Shown piece by piece: positions 46,380 to 56,940 of a stretch of DNA of 64,000 bases. The notes beneath the pieces were generated by a model. That model made no database searches, was not told the DNA's origin, and was given only the letters and a program-made list of their open reading frames with translations. This stretch comes from Azonexus sp. (GTDB lineage: Bacteria; Pseudomonadota; Gammaproteobacteria; Burkholderiales; Rhodocyclaceae): contig NZ_JAVBXX010000011.1 in NCBI RefSeq assembly GCF_030824335.1, positions 226,368-290,367 of the forward strand, in the 5' to 3' direction. How positions within the stretch are numbered: the first letter of the stretch is position 1; every line of letters begins with the position of its first letter. The translations under genes were made by a program, and so were the position numbers.

Positions 46380-48713
46380 TTATGCACGCTCCACGGTGAT
46401 TTCGCCGAACATCTCACCCAACATGATTGTCGTCGGATGTGCTGCGGCGACGCGAACACAAGCTTCTGGCACGCCTTCGTCCAGTTGTACAGACAATGTA
46501 GTAACACCACCGCCTTGACGGACCTTGGCCATACCCCCCTCAACCAGACCCAGACCTGTCAAGGTCGCTGCGCAAGCACGCAACACAGGCGCCTTGGCAT
46601 CTGCGGTTTGTTGCAAAGCCGGCGCACGCCGAGCCATTGCATCGGCGAAATGAATTGGCACGTCAGCAATACGCTGCAGACCCGAATAAGGCGTCAAGGG
46701 CAACGACAACGTTACACCGTTAAGTTCATTGCTCAGCCCGGATACGAATTCCGTACCCTGCCCCAGCACAGCATCACGCACCGCTTCACAGGATTGATAG
46801 TCAAAGCCCTCGAGATTCAGCACGTTGCCAAGAACACGCAGAATTTTCCAAGCCGGACGAGCCTCGCCGCGTGCCTTGACGACACCATTAAACGATTGAA
46901 CCCGACCCTCAACATTAATGAAAGTCCCTGAGGTTTCAGTGTAGGGTGAAATTGGCAGCATCACGTCGGCATACTCAAGCGCAGCCTCATGCTTGAAGGC
47001 TGACATGAAAACAACCAGCGATGCCTGCTTCAAAGCCCCGATGGCCAATTGCGGATTAGCACAGTCAAACTCTGGCTCAATCCCCATCAGCACATAGGCC
47101 TTGCGCGGCTGTTCGAACATGACCCGGGCATTTGCACCGGCGGGCAAAGCCCAAGCAAGATGCGCCCCCACCGTGTTGGCACCTTCACCGAGAAAACCAA
47201 CGGTTGCTCCCGTCAAACGGCCTAATTCCAGTGCCAGCAGGTGAATTTGGGCTGCGTCAGCAGATTGGGTAGCAACGTTACCGAGGAAAATGGCACGTTT
47301 TTCACCTTCAAGCAGACTGAGCGCAATCTGGCGAGCAATATCGCAAACTTGGACTTGCTCCAAACCCATCGGTGCAGCCTGTCCCTTGCCTTCAGCAGCA
47401 GCCTTGACCACTGCTGCCAACGAAAACACCAATTGCGACGGTGCAACAGTAAGCTGGGCATGCAGATTGATCAGCTGGTCGTCAGCCGTGACCGACAACA
47501 TACTAACTTTGGTCCATTTTTTGGCTGCCTGACGCAAGCGCTGAGCAATCAGCGGATGATCCTTACGCAGGAATGAGCCAACAACCAGTGCAGCATCCAG
47601 TTCCTTGATCTCAGAGAGCCGCATACCCAACCATGGCGTGCCCGCACGTTTGAAATCAGTTCCAAAGTCGGACTGGCGCGGACGGAAATCGACGTTACCG
47701 CTGCCCAGCCCCTTCATGACCTTACCGAGCAGATACAACTCTTCAATAGTGGAAGACTGTGCAGCGAGCGCGGCAACCGCATTGCCACCGTATTCTCTCG
47801 CGACATCTTTTAAGCCATGGGCTACGTAATCGAGCGCGACATTCCACTCAACCTCACGCCATTCCCCACCCTGCTTGACCATAGGTTTGGTCAAGCGAGC
47901 ATCGGAGTTCAGTGCCTGATAGGAAAAACGCTCTTTGTCGGAAATCCAGCACTCGTTAACCGCCTCGTTTTCTCGCGGCAAGACACGCAGGACATTGTCG
48001 TGTTTGACCTGAACGACAAGATTAGCGCCAACTGAATCATGCGGACTGATCGACTTACGGCGCTGCAACTCCCATGAGCGAGCGGTGTAACGGAAAGGCT
48101 TGGAAGTCAAGGCGCCGACCGGGCACAAGTCGATCATATTGCCCGACAATTCGGAGTCGACCGTACGACCGACAAATGTCGTGATCTCCGAATGCATATT
48201 CCGGTTGGTCATCCCAAGTTCCATGATGCCAGCTATTTCCTGACCGAAACGAACACAGCGGGTGCAATGAATGCAGCGGCTCATTTCCTCCATTGAAATA
48301 AGCGGACCGACATTCTTGTGAAAGACGACGTGCTTTTCTTCGGTGTAGCGGCTCTTCATCGGGCCGTAACCGACTGACATGTCTTGCAACTGACACTCAC
48401 CACCTTGGTCACAGATCGGACAATCCAGCGGATGATTGATCAGCAGGAATTCCATTACGCCCTTCTGCGCCTTGACGGCCAGATCGGAATGCGTGAAGAC
48501 CTTCATGCCATTGGTCACCGGAGTGGCACAGGCAGGCAAGGGCTTCGGTGCCTTCTCTACCTGAACGAGACACATCCGGCAGTTAGCGGCAATGGAGAGC
48601 TTCTTGTGGTAACAAAAATGCGGGATATAGACACCCAACTGCTGCGCGGCATCCATCACCGTGCTGCCGTCAGGCACTTGCGCTTTTTTGCCGTCGATTT
48701 CGATTTCTAGCAT
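46380..48713 (-). CDS. nuoG: NADH dehydrogenase subunit G (iron-sulfur)
   Basis: A 777-residue peripheral-arm subunit with several iron-sulfur clusters. The N-terminal 2Fe-2S set is Cys34/45/48/62. The His94-Cys98-Cys101-Cys107 set forms N5, and Cys147/150/153 begin the next 4Fe-4S site. The C-terminal two thirds are a molybdopterin-oxidoreductase-like domain without active-site cofactor function. nuoF precedes it by 45 bases. Confidence 0.96.
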   Translation of the reverse strand: MLEIEIDGKKAQVPDGSTVMDAAQQLGVYIPHFCYHKKLSIAANCRMCLVQVEKAPKPLPACATPVTNGMKVFTHSDLAVKAQKGVMEFLLINHPLDCPICDQGGECQLQDMSVGYGPMKSRYTEEKHVVFHKNVGPLISMEEMSRCIHCTRCVRFGQEIAGIMELGMTNRNMHSEITTFVGRTVDSELSGNMIDLCPVGALTSKPFRYTARSWELQRRKSISPHDSVGANLVVQVKHDNVLRVLPRENEAVNECWISDKERFSYQALNSDARLTKPMVKQGGEWREVEWNVALDYVAHGLKDVAREYGGNAVAALAAQSSTIEELYLLGKVMKGLGSGNVDFRPRQSDFGTDFKRAGTPWLGMRLSEIKELDAALVVGSFLRKDHPLIAQRLRQAAKKWTKVSMLSVTADDQLINLHAQLTVAPSQLVFSLAAVVKAAAEGKGQAAPMGLEQVQVCDIARQIALSLLEGEKRAIFLGNVATQSADAAQIHLLALELGRLTGATVGFLGEGANTVGAHLAWALPAGANARVMFEQPRKAYVLMGIEPEFDCANPQLAIGALKQASLVVFMSAFKHEAALEYADVMLPISPYTETSGTFINVEGRVQSFNGVVKARGEARPAWKILRVLGNVLNLEGFDYQSCEAVRDAVLGQGTEFVSGLSNELNGVTLSLPLTPYSGLQRIADVPIHFADAMARRAPALQQTADAKAPVLRACAATLTGLGLVEGGMAKVRQGGGVTTLSVQLDEGVPEACVRVAAAHPTTIMLGEMFGEITVERA

Positions 48714-48758
48714 GTCGCTACCTTGTAGCCAGTTCTTTCGTAACTAACGCGTAAGCCA

Positions 48759-50087
48759 TCAGGCCGGGATCTTGTGGAAACCGCTACCGGCCCACTGACG
48801 ATCCTTCGGGACCAGACAGGTCTTGTGCTCAATGTGATACTCGAATTCACTGCCAAAGTGCTTGAGGAAACTCTGCACCGGAAAGGCTGCAGCATCACCC
48901 AATGCACAGATCGTACGACCAGCAATATTGCCGAGTACGCTGTTTAGCAGATCAATATCTTCCGGACGTCCCAAACCGTTTTCGATGCGCTGCACTACCT
49001 TGTACATCCAGGCGGTGCCTTCGCGACATGGCGTGCATTGGCCACAGGATTCCTCGTGATAGAAGAAGGACAAACGCTCTAGCGCCTTGACCATACAAAC
49101 TGTTTCATCCATCACGATAACGGCACCGGAACCCAGCATCGAGCCCCCCTTGCTGATTGAGTCGTAATCCATGGTGCAATCCATGATTACATCGGCCGGC
49201 ATCACCGGAGCGGAGGAACCACCGGGAATGACTGCCTTCAGCTTGCGACCACCGCGCATGCCGCCACACATCTCAAGCAGCGTGGCAAACGGGGTACCCA
49301 ATGGAATTTCGTAATTACCCGGGCGATTGACGTGACCCGAAACCGAGAACAACTTGGTACCGCCGTTGTTCGGCTTGCCCAAATTGAGAAACTCCTCGCC
49401 GCCCATTTTCAGGATGAAGGGAATGGCAGCGAAAGTTTCCGTATTATTAATTGTCGTAGGCTTGCCGTAGAGACCAAAAGAGGCTGGGAATGGCGGTTTG
49501 AAACGCGGCTGTCCCTTTTTGCCTTCAATCGACTCGAGCAATGCGGTTTCTTCACCACAGATATAAGCCCCGTAACCGTGATGGGCAAAGAGCTCAAAAC
49601 AGAATTCCGAACCCAAAATATTCTGACCGATGAAACCGGCAGCACGCGCCTCGTCCAGCGCGGCTTCGAAGCGCTGGTAAATTTCCCAGATTTCGCCATG
49701 CACGTAGTTATAACCGCGTGTCGCCCCCATCGCGAAGGCGGCAATGGCCATACCTTCAATGACTGCATGCGGGTTATAACGCATGATGTCGCGATCCTTG
49801 AAGGTACCCGGCTCACCTTCATCGGTGTTGCATACAACGTACTTGTCGCCGGGAAAGGAGCGCGGCATGAACGACCATTTAAGACCGGTCGGAAAACCGG
49901 CGCCACCACGACCGCGCAGCACGGATTTCTTGACTTCACCAATAACGTCTTCCTGGGTCATCTTGTTAACCAAGATTCGCTTCAGTTGCTCGTAACCACC
50001 CCGAGCGACGTAATCCTTCAGACTCCAGCTATTGTCACCATCCAGACCGGCCATCAACACCGGATTGATCGCACCAAGCATCGCCAT
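48759..50087 (-). CDS. nuoF: NADH dehydrogenase subunit F (NADH/FMN)
   Basis: A 442-residue subunit that binds NADH, FMN and the 4Fe-4S cluster N3. The nucleotide motif [10 protein letters not shown] lies at about residues 59-68, with [16 protein letters not shown] after it. The cluster motif [11 protein letters not shown] lies at about 347-357, and the fourth ligand is in [12 protein letters not shown]. The ATG at 50087 overlaps the nuoE stop (TAATG), with GGAG upstream. Confidence 0.96.
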   Translation of the reverse strand: MAMLGAINPVLMAGLDGDNSWSLKDYVARGGYEQLKRILVNKMTQEDVIGEVKKSVLRGRGGAGFPTGLKWSFMPRSFPGDKYVVCNTDEGEPGTFKDRDIMRYNPHAVIEGMAIAAFAMGATRGYNYVHGEIWEIYQRFEAALDEARAAGFIGQNILGSEFCFELFAHHGYGAYICGEETALLESIEGKKGQPRFKPPFPASFGLYGKPTTINNTETFAAIPFILKMGGEEFLNLGKPNNGGTKLFSVSGHVNRPGNYEIPLGTPFATLLEMCGGMRGGRKLKAVIPGGSSAPVMPADVIMDCTMDYDSISKGGSMLGSGAVIVMDETVCMVKALERLSFFYHEESCGQCTPCREGTAWMYKVVQRIENGLGRPEDIDLLNSVLGNIAGRTICALGDAAAFPVQSFLKHFGSEFEYHIEHKTCLVPKDRQWAGSGFHKIPA

Positions 50088-50560
50088 TATTTGCACTCCT
50101 CAAGCAGCTTGTCGATCTGTTCCGGATGCATGTGACTGCACATCGAACGATTATTGACGATGAAAACGGGTGCATCGCCGCAAGCCCCCATGCACTCGCC
50201 TTCCTTCAGCGTAATCTTGCCGTCGGCAGTCGTTTCACCGTAGCCGATACCGAGTTTGTGCTGCAGGTATTCACCAGCGTGGTAACCGCCGGATAACGCA
50301 CAAGGCAGGTTAGTGCACACAGTGATCTTGTATTTGCCGACCGGCTTGAGGTCATACATGTTGTAAAACGACGCCACTTCATACGCAGCAATAGCTGGCA
50401 TGCCGAGATAGTCGGCAACAGCCTCGACTGCATCGGCCGGCAGCCAGCCCTTTTCTTCCTGAGCGTGCGCCAAGCAAGCCATGACTGCCGACTGTTTTTG
50501 ATCGACCGGGTACTTGGCGACCTCGCGGGCAAATTTTTCTAGGGTGTCAGCGGAAAACAT
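50087..50560 (-). CDS. nuoE: NADH dehydrogenase subunit E (2Fe-2S)
   Basis: A 157-residue thioredoxin-fold subunit that binds the 2Fe-2S cluster N1a through Cys82 and Cys87 (CTNLPC) and Cys123 and Cys127 (CMGAC). Its start shares a base with the nuoD stop, so the two genes are coupled. Confidence 0.97.
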   Translation of the reverse strand: MFSADTLEKFAREVAKYPVDQKQSAVMACLAHAQEEKGWLPADAVEAVADYLGMPAIAAYEVASFYNMYDLKPVGKYKITVCTNLPCALSGGYHAGEYLQHKLGIGYGETTADGKITLKEGECMGACGDAPVFIVNNRSMCSHMHPEQIDKLLEECK

Positions 50561-51813
50561 CAGCGGTCAATCTCGCCAAAAACAACATCCTGGGAACCGA
50601 TGATCGTAACGACGTCGGCAAGCATGTGGCCATTTGCCATTTCATCCATGGCGGCCAGATGGGCAAAACCAGGCGCACGAATCTTCATGCGGTAAGGCTT
50701 GTTGGCCCCATCGGAAACAAAATAGATACCGAACTCACCTTTCGGGTGCTCGATCGCTGCATAAGCCTCGCCCGGTGGCACATGAATGCCCTCGGAGAAC
50801 AACTTGAAGTGATGGATTAACTCTTCCATGTTGGACTTCATGCTTTCACGATTCGGCGGCGCAACCTTGTGGTTGTCGGTAATTACCGGACCAGGATTGT
50901 TGCGCAGCCAGGCGATACATTGCTTGATGATGCGATTCGACTGGAGCATTTCCTCCATACGCACCAAATAGCGATCATAGCTATCGCCACTAACGCCGAC
51001 CGGCACATCAAAATCGACCTTGTCGTAAGCCGCGTAAGGCTGCTTTCTACGCAAATCCCAAGCAATGCCGGAACCACGCAGCATGGCACCGGTAAAACCC
51101 AGTTGCATCGCACGCTCGGGACTGACAATACCCACGTTGACCAAGCGCTGCTTCCAGATTCGATTATCGGTCAGCAGCGTATGGTATTCAGCGTGATACT
51201 TCGGAAAACGCTCGGTAAAATCCTCAAGAAAATCCAGCAGAGAACCGCTACGATTTGCGTTGAGATCACCTGCCCGCTTGGCACTGGTCCAAGTCGACTC
51301 ACGATACTGCGGCATGCGATCTGGAAGATCGCGATAAACCCCTCCCGGACGATAGTAGGCAGCGTGCAAACGAGCACCGCAAACAGCCTCGTAGGCATCC
51401 ATCAGGTCTTCACGTTCGCGGAAAGTATACAGCGCCATGGTCATCGCACCGACGTCGAGTGCGTGACAGCCGATCCACAACAAGTGATTGAGTATGCGAG
51501 TCACTTCATCGAACATCGTGCGGATGTATTTGCCGCGCTCCGGCACTTCGATCTGCAGCAACTTTTCCACGCCCAAACAATATGCGTGTTCGTTACACAT
51601 CGTCGACACATAATCGAGTCGATCCATATACGGAACCGACTGGACCCAAGTACGCGTCTCAGCCAATTTTTCCGTAGCACGGTGCAAAAGCCCGATATGC
51701 GGGTCGGCGCGTTGAACAACTTCGCCATCCATCTCCAGCACCAGACGCAAAACGCCGTGGGCAGCCGGGTGCTGCGGACCGAAGTTCAGTGTGTAATTGC
51801 GAATATCAGCCAT
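50560..51813 (-). CDS. nuoD: NADH dehydrogenase subunit D (49 kDa)
   Basis: A 417-residue subunit that forms the quinone-reduction cavity with NuoB. Family landmarks: [36 protein letters not shown] and the C-terminal DVVFGEIDR. The ATG at 51813 overlaps the nuoC end by eight bases. NuoC and NuoD are separate here, unlike the fused E. coli protein. Confidence 0.97.
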   Translation of the reverse strand: MADIRNYTLNFGPQHPAAHGVLRLVLEMDGEVVQRADPHIGLLHRATEKLAETRTWVQSVPYMDRLDYVSTMCNEHAYCLGVEKLLQIEVPERGKYIRTMFDEVTRILNHLLWIGCHALDVGAMTMALYTFREREDLMDAYEAVCGARLHAAYYRPGGVYRDLPDRMPQYRESTWTSAKRAGDLNANRSGSLLDFLEDFTERFPKYHAEYHTLLTDNRIWKQRLVNVGIVSPERAMQLGFTGAMLRGSGIAWDLRRKQPYAAYDKVDFDVPVGVSGDSYDRYLVRMEEMLQSNRIIKQCIAWLRNNPGPVITDNHKVAPPNRESMKSNMEELIHHFKLFSEGIHVPPGEAYAAIEHPKGEFGIYFVSDGANKPYRMKIRAPGFAHLAAMDEMANGHMLADVVTIIGSQDVVFGEIDR

Positions 51814-52411
51814 GTAACGGATCCCCGTAGGTATCTTCGCGAACAATTCTTGGAGTGTTTTCGCGAGGTTCGATGGTAACGGGCTGATAGACTACCCGAC
51901 CTTGATCAGGGTCATAACGCATTTCAACATACCCGGAAATCGGAAAATCCTTACGGAAGGGATGCCCAATAAAACCGTAATCAGTCAAAATCCGGCGCAA
52001 ATCTTCATGGCCGACATAGGCGATGCCATAAAGATCAAAAGCCTCGCGCTCAAACCAATTCGCACTCGTCCACAACGAGGTAACCGAATCAACCGCAGGA
52101 AACTCGTCGGAGTCGGCAAACACACGAACCCGCAAGCGGGTGTTGTGCGCAATCGACAGCAGATGAACCACCGTAGCAAAGCGCTTGCCTTGCCAAGCAC
52201 CGTCACCCCAAGCGGAGTAATCCACCCCACAGAGATCGATCAATTCCTCAAAAGAGAACTCGGACTCATCGCGCAACACCTGCATCATCTCCCGATAGTC
52301 GACCGGGGACACCTCGATGGTCAGCTCGCCCAAAGCGAGCTTCAATGACGACAGCTTGCTTCCAAAACGAGCCTGCAATTTTTGGCTAAGCGCTTCAAGC
52401 TTGGCAGACAT
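51806..52411 (-). CDS. nuoC: NADH dehydrogenase subunit C (30 kDa)
   Basis: A 201-residue peripheral-arm subunit with the conserved ERE.FDLYGI-type motif ([38 protein letters not shown]). The protein ends before nuoD in an eight-base overlap. The ATG at 52411 begins [14 protein letters not shown]. Confidence 0.96.
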   Translation of the reverse strand: MSAKLEALSQKLQARFGSKLSSLKLALGELTIEVSPVDYREMMQVLRDESEFSFEELIDLCGVDYSAWGDGAWQGKRFATVVHLLSIAHNTRLRVRVFADSDEFPAVDSVTSLWTSANWFEREAFDLYGIAYVGHEDLRRILTDYGFIGHPFRKDFPISGYVEMRYDPDQGRVVYQPVTIEPRENTPRIVREDTYGDPLHG

Positions 52412-52429
52412 AGGGATCAGCCTCGAAAA

Positions 52430-52906
52430 TTAGCGAGCAATAGTATTAGTACGACGAATCTTGTTCTGCAACTGAATGATCCCGTACAGCAAAGCCTCCG
52501 CAGTAGGGGGACAGCCCGGTACATAGATATCAACAGGAACAATGCGATCACAACCACGAACCACCGAATAGGAATAGTGGTAATAACCACCCCCATTGGC
52601 ACATGAGCCCATGGAAATCACCCAGCGCGGCTCTGCCATCTGGTCATACACCTTGCGCAAGGCAGGTGCCATCTTATTAGTCAGCGTACCCGCAACAATC
52701 ATCACATCGGACTGCCGCGGACTGGGGCGAAAAACCACACCAAAGCGATCAAGGTCGTAACGCGAACAACCAGCATGAATCATCTCAACAGCACAACAGG
52801 CAAGACCGAAGGTCATCGGCCACATCGAACCCGTACGCATGTAGTTGATTAATTTGTCAGCCGTCGTGGTGACAAAACCTTCCTGAAGAATTCCTTCGAT
52901 AGCCAT
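52430..52906 (-). CDS. nuoB: NADH dehydrogenase subunit B (cluster N2)
   Basis: A 158-residue subunit that binds the terminal 4Fe-4S cluster N2. Ligands are the adjacent Cys37-Cys38 (GLACCAVEM), Cys102 (GSCANGGG) and Cys132 (VPGCPPT). Between nuoA and nuoC. Confidence 0.97.
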   Translation of the reverse strand: MAIEGILQEGFVTTTADKLINYMRTGSMWPMTFGLACCAVEMIHAGCSRYDLDRFGVVFRPSPRQSDVMIVAGTLTNKMAPALRKVYDQMAEPRWVISMGSCANGGGYYHYSYSVVRGCDRIVPVDIYVPGCPPTAEALLYGIIQLQNKIRRTNTIAR

Positions 52907-52915
52907 TTGATGCCC

Positions 52916-53287
52916 TCATTCCCACTCGAGAGCACCCTTGGCCCAAGCATATATATCGCCTAGCGCCAGAATACCCATGAAGATCAACATTTCGACGAAG
53001 CCAAAGATCTTCAACGAATCGATGGCAACCATATCCGAGAAAACCGTCGCCCACGGAACTAGGAAAGCGATTTCAAGATCGAACAGAATGAAAAGAATGG
53101 CAACCAAGTAGTAGCGCACATCAAACTTCATGCGCGCATCCTCGAAAGCCTCAAAGCCACACTCATAGGGCGATAGCTTCTCAGGATCCGGCCGCCGCGG
53201 AGCAAGCAAAAAGCCCATTGCAACCGGCATTACACCGACCGCAACTCCCACGAGCACGAACAAAAGGATAGGAAAGTATGCTTCCAT
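52916..53287 (-). CDS. nuoA: NADH dehydrogenase subunit A
   Basis: A 123-residue three-helix membrane subunit. The conserved loop [26 protein letters not shown] includes the cysteine exposed near the quinone site. First gene of the nuo operon. A TATAAA element lies upstream at about 53313-53318 on the minus strand, but no convincing -35 is present. Confidence 0.97.
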   Translation of the reverse strand: MEAYFPILLFVLVGVAVGVMPVAMGFLLAPRRPDPEKLSPYECGFEAFEDARMKFDVRYYLVAILFILFDLEIAFLVPWATVFSDMVAIDSLKIFGFVEMLIFMGILALGDIYAWAKGALEWE

Positions 53288-53352
53288 AATCCGCCGCCAA
53301 GTTGTCAGTTTTTTATACGAACCCGCCGAATTGCAACGGCCAGCTCAGTCTT

Positions 53353-53437
53353 TGGTGCCGACGGCGAGACTCGAACTCGCACAGCTTGCGCCACTACCCC
53401 CTCAAGATAGCGTGTCTACCAATTTCACCACGTCGGC
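53353..53437 (-). tRNA. tRNA-Leu, anticodon GAG
   Basis: An 85-base class II tRNA. The acceptor arm GCCGACG/CGTCGGC pairs fully, with discriminator A and an encoded CCA end. The anticodon stem CTATC/GGTAG (one T-G pair) encloses the loop TTGAGGG, with GAG as anticodon. A T-arm with GTTCGAGTC follows a long variable arm (GTGGCGCAAGCTGTGC). It decodes CUC/CUU leucine codons. Between secG and nuoA. Confidence 0.95.
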
Positions 53438-53490
53438 ACTACATTTCGGATCTACCGGCGAGGAAAGAAATTCCGGAAGAAAACCTTGCA

Positions 53491-53862
53491 TTATTTTGGT
53501 ATATCTTTTGCCTTAGATGCCGCGCCAGCAGCCCCCCCAGGCACCTCGCCCACGCCCTGAGCCGCAGTTGAAGCAGGCACGGATTGTACCGATTCCTGCA
53601 TCAAACTACCAGTCGTTTTTGGCTTGTCCGAAGCAATATAAGCCAAGGTCAGACTAGTCAAAAAAAACACAGCCGCTAGCACGCCAGTAGTACGACTTAA
53701 AAAATTAGCAGACCCAGAAGCCCCAAACAGACTTCCCGAAGCACCACTACCAAATGCCGCCCCCATGTCTGCCCCCTTGCCATGCTGCATCAGCACCAAG
53801 GCAATGATCACCAGCGCAACCAGAATATGGACCGTCAGTACAACAGAAAACAACCAGCTCAT
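53491..53862 (-). CDS. secG: Preprotein translocase subunit SecG
   Basis: A 123-residue two-helix membrane protein of the SecYEG channel. Signatures: [27 protein letters not shown] and the second helix [18 protein letters not shown]. The C-terminus is a low-complexity Ala/Pro/Val tail, common in betaproteobacterial SecG. Directly after tpiA, 12 bases apart. Confidence 0.95.
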   Translation of the reverse strand: MSWLFSVVLTVHILVALVIIALVLMQHGKGADMGAAFGSGASGSLFGASGSANFLSRTTGVLAAVFFLTSLTLAYIASDKPKTTGSLMQESVQSVPASTAAQGVGEVPGGAAGAASKAKDIPK

Positions 53863-53874
53863 CTTGTATGCCTA

Positions 53875-54624
53875 TCAGTTTGCGGCGCGACAAATCGCCA
53901 AAAAATCTTTTGCAATGAGAGAAGCAGCACCAATTAAACCACCATCAATATCAGGCTGCCCAAACAACTCCAGGGCATTCCCTGGCTTAACACTACCACC
54001 GTACAAAATACGCAAGCCGTCAGCAATCGGCGCATCATAACTCGCCACCAAGCCCCGAATGGCTGCATGCACCTCCTGGGCCTGCAACGGCGTTGCCGTC
54101 ACGCCAGTCCCTATCGCCCAGACAGGCTCATAAGCAACAACAGCACCACCCAGCGCCGCCACCCCCGCCTTATCCAGCACCGCCAGCAACTGTCTCTCCA
54201 CGACTACGCCAGTAAGACCCGCCTCGCGCTCCAGAAGCGTCTCACCAACACAAAGCACCGGAATCAACCCCGACTCTCTGCTCGCAAGAAATTTTGCCGC
54301 AACCAAATCGTCCGACTCAGCAAACAACGTGCGCCGCTCGGAGTGTCCTACGAGCACATAACGACAACCGAATTCCTTGAGCATACCGGGTGACACTTCC
54401 CCGGTAAATGCTCCAAAGGAATGCTGACTAACAGTCTGCGCCCCCAGACACAGCGCCGCTCCGTCAAGCAAAACTTGCGCTTGAGCCAAAAACGGGAACG
54501 GGGGAAAAACCGCAACGTCACATTCCAATCCTTGCACACCCAGCACAAGCTCACGCAACAGTTGCTCATTAAGAGACAAGCTGCCATGCATTTTCCAGTT
54601 TCCTGCTACTAGCTTGCGGCGCAT
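53875..54624 (-). CDS. tpiA: Triosephosphate isomerase
   Basis: A 249-residue glycolytic TIM barrel (cytoplasm). Active-site elements: AGNWKMHG with Lys11, VLVGHSERR with the catalytic His, AYEPVWAIGTG with the catalytic Glu, and phosphate-binding ILYGGSVKPGNA. The ATG at 54624 was chosen over an upstream TTG, because GGGAT lies at the right distance. In one run with secG. Confidence 0.96.
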   Translation of the reverse strand: MRRKLVAGNWKMHGSLSLNEQLLRELVLGVQGLECDVAVFPPFPFLAQAQVLLDGAALCLGAQTVSQHSFGAFTGEVSPGMLKEFGCRYVLVGHSERRTLFAESDDLVAAKFLASRESGLIPVLCVGETLLEREAGLTGVVVERQLLAVLDKAGVAALGGAVVAYEPVWAIGTGVTATPLQAQEVHAAIRGLVASYDAPIADGLRILYGGSVKPGNALELFGQPDIDGGLIGAASLIAKDFLAICRAAN

Positions 54625-54698
54625 AAAGGACAAATCCCAACGGGAAAAACCTTAGGATTATAACGACCGTCAAGCTTGGCGGTCAATCTTCGAACCAA

Positions 54699-56060
54699 TC
54701 ACTCCCCACCCGAAGCAGCCGCCCTCACGGCCATGGCAATCGCTTCCGCCACTTCCGCCACATCGCGCGAATCCTCCCCTTCAACCATAACGCGCAGCAG
54801 TGGCTCCGTACCAGACGGCCGCAATAGCACCCTACCCCGCCCAGCCATGCGGCGCTCAGCCTCTCGTTGCGCCTCAAGCACAGACGGGCAGTCAGCCCAG
54901 TTGAAGCCTTTATTTACCGGCACATTAATCAGACGTTGCGGGTAAAGCACCAAAGTACCAAGAAGCGACTTCAGATCACCGCCCAACTCCTTCAACGCCG
55001 CCAGGACTTGCAAAGCAGCCACAATGCCATCGCCAGTTGAATGACGATCCAAGGCAAGGATGTGCCCGGAATTTTCCCCGCCGTACAACCACCCATTCCG
55101 GTGCAACATCTCTACTACATAACGATCTCCGACAGCGGCACGCACGAACGGGATACCCAATTCGGCCAATGCATGCTCAAGTGCCAAATTGCTCATCAAA
55201 GTCCCAACCACCCCCTGCACCGGACCTTTTTTCGCTCGACTACGCACGATTGCCAGCAACAACTGGTCACCGTCATAGAGATTACCTTCGGCATCGACCA
55301 TTTGCAGACGATCAGCATCACCATCCAGGGCAACCCCCAGATCGGCACGATTGGCCAAAACAGCCTCGCGCAATGCCTGTGGTGCGGTTGCACCAACCTC
55401 TGCGTTGATATTCAAGCCATTCGGCTGCGCGCCGATGGCAACAACCTCTGCACCCAGCTCATGAAAAACATCCGGGGCAATGTGATAAGCAGCACCATGC
55501 GCACAATCCACTACTATTTTCAGGCCACGCAAATCGAACTCGTTAGGAAAAGTACTCTTGCAGAATTCGATGTAACGGCCGCGTGCGTCGTCTATGCGCT
55601 TTACCCGACCAAGCTCAGCCGATGAGACACACGACATTGGCTGATCAATTCCCGCTTCAATCGCCTGCTCGACCTCATCTGGCAATTTGGTACCGACGGC
55701 GGAAAAAAACTTGATCCCATTATCGTAATAAGGATTGTGCGAAGCGGAAATCACAATACCCGCCTGCAAGCGTAACGCTCTTGTCAGATAGGCCACTGCC
55801 GGCGTTGGCATTGGCCCTACCAGACATACATCGACACCAGCCGCAGAAAAACCCGCCTCAAGTGCCGACTCAAGCATATAACCCGAAACCCGGGTGTCCT
55901 TGCCGATTAATACGCTTGGGCGCTCTCCTGCAGGCATTGTGCAGCGATCAAGGAAAACCTTCCCGGCAGCAAATCCGAGCCGCATCACAAAATCCGGTGT
56001 AATGGGAGACAACCCCACCCGCCCGCGCACGCCATCCGTACCAAAATATTTTCTGCTCAT
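54699..56060 (-). CDS. glmM: Phosphoglucosamine mutase
   Basis: A 453-residue enzyme that converts glucosamine-6-phosphate to the 1-phosphate for cell-wall precursors. The phosphoserine loop [15 protein letters not shown] lies at residues 101-115, the Mg loop in [10 protein letters not shown], and the C-terminal phosphate-binding loop in [24 protein letters not shown] supports the ATG at 56060. It starts one base after the folP stop, the standard folP-glmM order. Confidence 0.96.
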   Translation of the reverse strand: MSRKYFGTDGVRGRVGLSPITPDFVMRLGFAAGKVFLDRCTMPAGERPSVLIGKDTRVSGYMLESALEAGFSAAGVDVCLVGPMPTPAVAYLTRALRLQAGIVISASHNPYYDNGIKFFSAVGTKLPDEVEQAIEAGIDQPMSCVSSAELGRVKRIDDARGRYIEFCKSTFPNEFDLRGLKIVVDCAHGAAYHIAPDVFHELGAEVVAIGAQPNGLNINAEVGATAPQALREAVLANRADLGVALDGDADRLQMVDAEGNLYDGDQLLLAIVRSRAKKGPVQGVVGTLMSNLALEHALAELGIPFVRAAVGDRYVVEMLHRNGWLYGGENSGHILALDRHSTGDGIVAALQVLAALKELGGDLKSLLGTLVLYPQRLINVPVNKGFNWADCPSVLEAQREAERRMAGRGRVLLRPSGTEPLLRVMVEGEDSRDVAEVAEAIAMAVRAAASGGE

Positions 56061-56061
56061 A

Positions 56062-56892
56062 TCACTCCCCCTGATCGATTGCCGACCAAACAGCCAAGGC
56101 ATCCCTAGTTTCAGCCACATCGTGCACACGCACGATAGCAGCACCTTTTTGCACCGCAATCAGCGCCGCTGCCACGCTGGCAGCGAGTCTTTGATTGACT
56201 GGACGGCCGGTAATCTCCCCCAGCATGGATTTACGCGACACACCAACCAGCACGGGAAAGCCCAACCACTCTGCTGCGGTCGACGCGCGAAACAATGCCA
56301 AATTGTGCGCCAGACTTTTGCCAAAACCAAAACCAGGATCGACCACAATACGCTGCCGATCGATTCCTGCAGCAGAACAGCGGTCGACCGCAAGACGCAA
56401 AAACCTGCCAACTTCTGCAACCACATCGCCATAGACTGGCGCCTGCTGCATTGTGCCCGGCAAGCCCTGCATGTGCATAACGCAAAGCGCGCAATCGCTG
56501 CCCGCAACAACCGCCAGCGACTCCGGCGAAGTGAGCGCAGTGATGTCGTTGATCATGCTGGCGCCAGCCCGCAGAGCGGCATCCATCACACCTGCTTTAT
56601 AGGTATCAACAGAAACCGGCACCCCCCATTGGGTTATCACGCGCAAAACTGGCAACAGGCGTTGCAACTCTTCTTTCTCCGACGTAGGAACGGCACCCGG
56701 TCGCGAAGATTCTGCGCCGATATCCAAAATATCGGCACCGGCCTCATATTGCCGTCGGGCATGCGCAATCGCCCGATCAACATCACCCACAATTCCTTCA
56801 CCCGAAAATGAATCTGGCGTCAGGTTAATTATCCCCATCACCAAGGGACGATTCAGTTCGAAGCGATAACTACCGCAATTTAGTATGTTCAT
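56062..56892 (-). CDS. folP: Dihydropteroate synthase
   Basis: A 276-residue folate-pathway enzyme, the target class of sulfonamides. Motifs: [42 protein letters not shown] and [13 protein letters not shown]. The ATG at 56892 has no Shine-Dalgarno; only the T-run of a hairpin precedes it. It is downstream of ftsH on the same strand and coupled to glmM. Confidence 0.95.
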   Translation of the reverse strand: MNILNCGSYRFELNRPLVMGIINLTPDSFSGEGIVGDVDRAIAHARRQYEAGADILDIGAESSRPGAVPTSEKEELQRLLPVLRVITQWGVPVSVDTYKAGVMDAALRAGASMINDITALTSPESLAVVAGSDCALCVMHMQGLPGTMQQAPVYGDVVAEVGRFLRLAVDRCSAAGIDRQRIVVDPGFGFGKSLAHNLALFRASTAAEWLGFPVLVGVSRKSMLGEITGRPVNQRLAASVAAALIAVQKGAAIVRVHDVAETRDALAVWSAIDQGE

Positions 56893-56893
56893 A

Positions 56894-56921
56894 ATAAAAA
56901 AGCCGGGAGAAAACTCCCGGC
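56894..56921 (-). terminator. Terminator between ftsH and folP
   Basis: On the minus strand GCCGGGAG pairs with CTCCCGGC around a TTTT loop and is followed by TTTTTTATT. It ends two bases before the folP start codon and lies about 20 bases after the ftsH stop. Confidence 0.9.
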
Positions 56922-56940
56922 CTGTCAGGTTTGCGTCAAA

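Noticed and set aside
53305..53330. A sigma-70 promoter for nuoA built on TATAAA
   Set aside because: No -35 box is found at a proper distance; the nuo operon may be expressed from further upstream.
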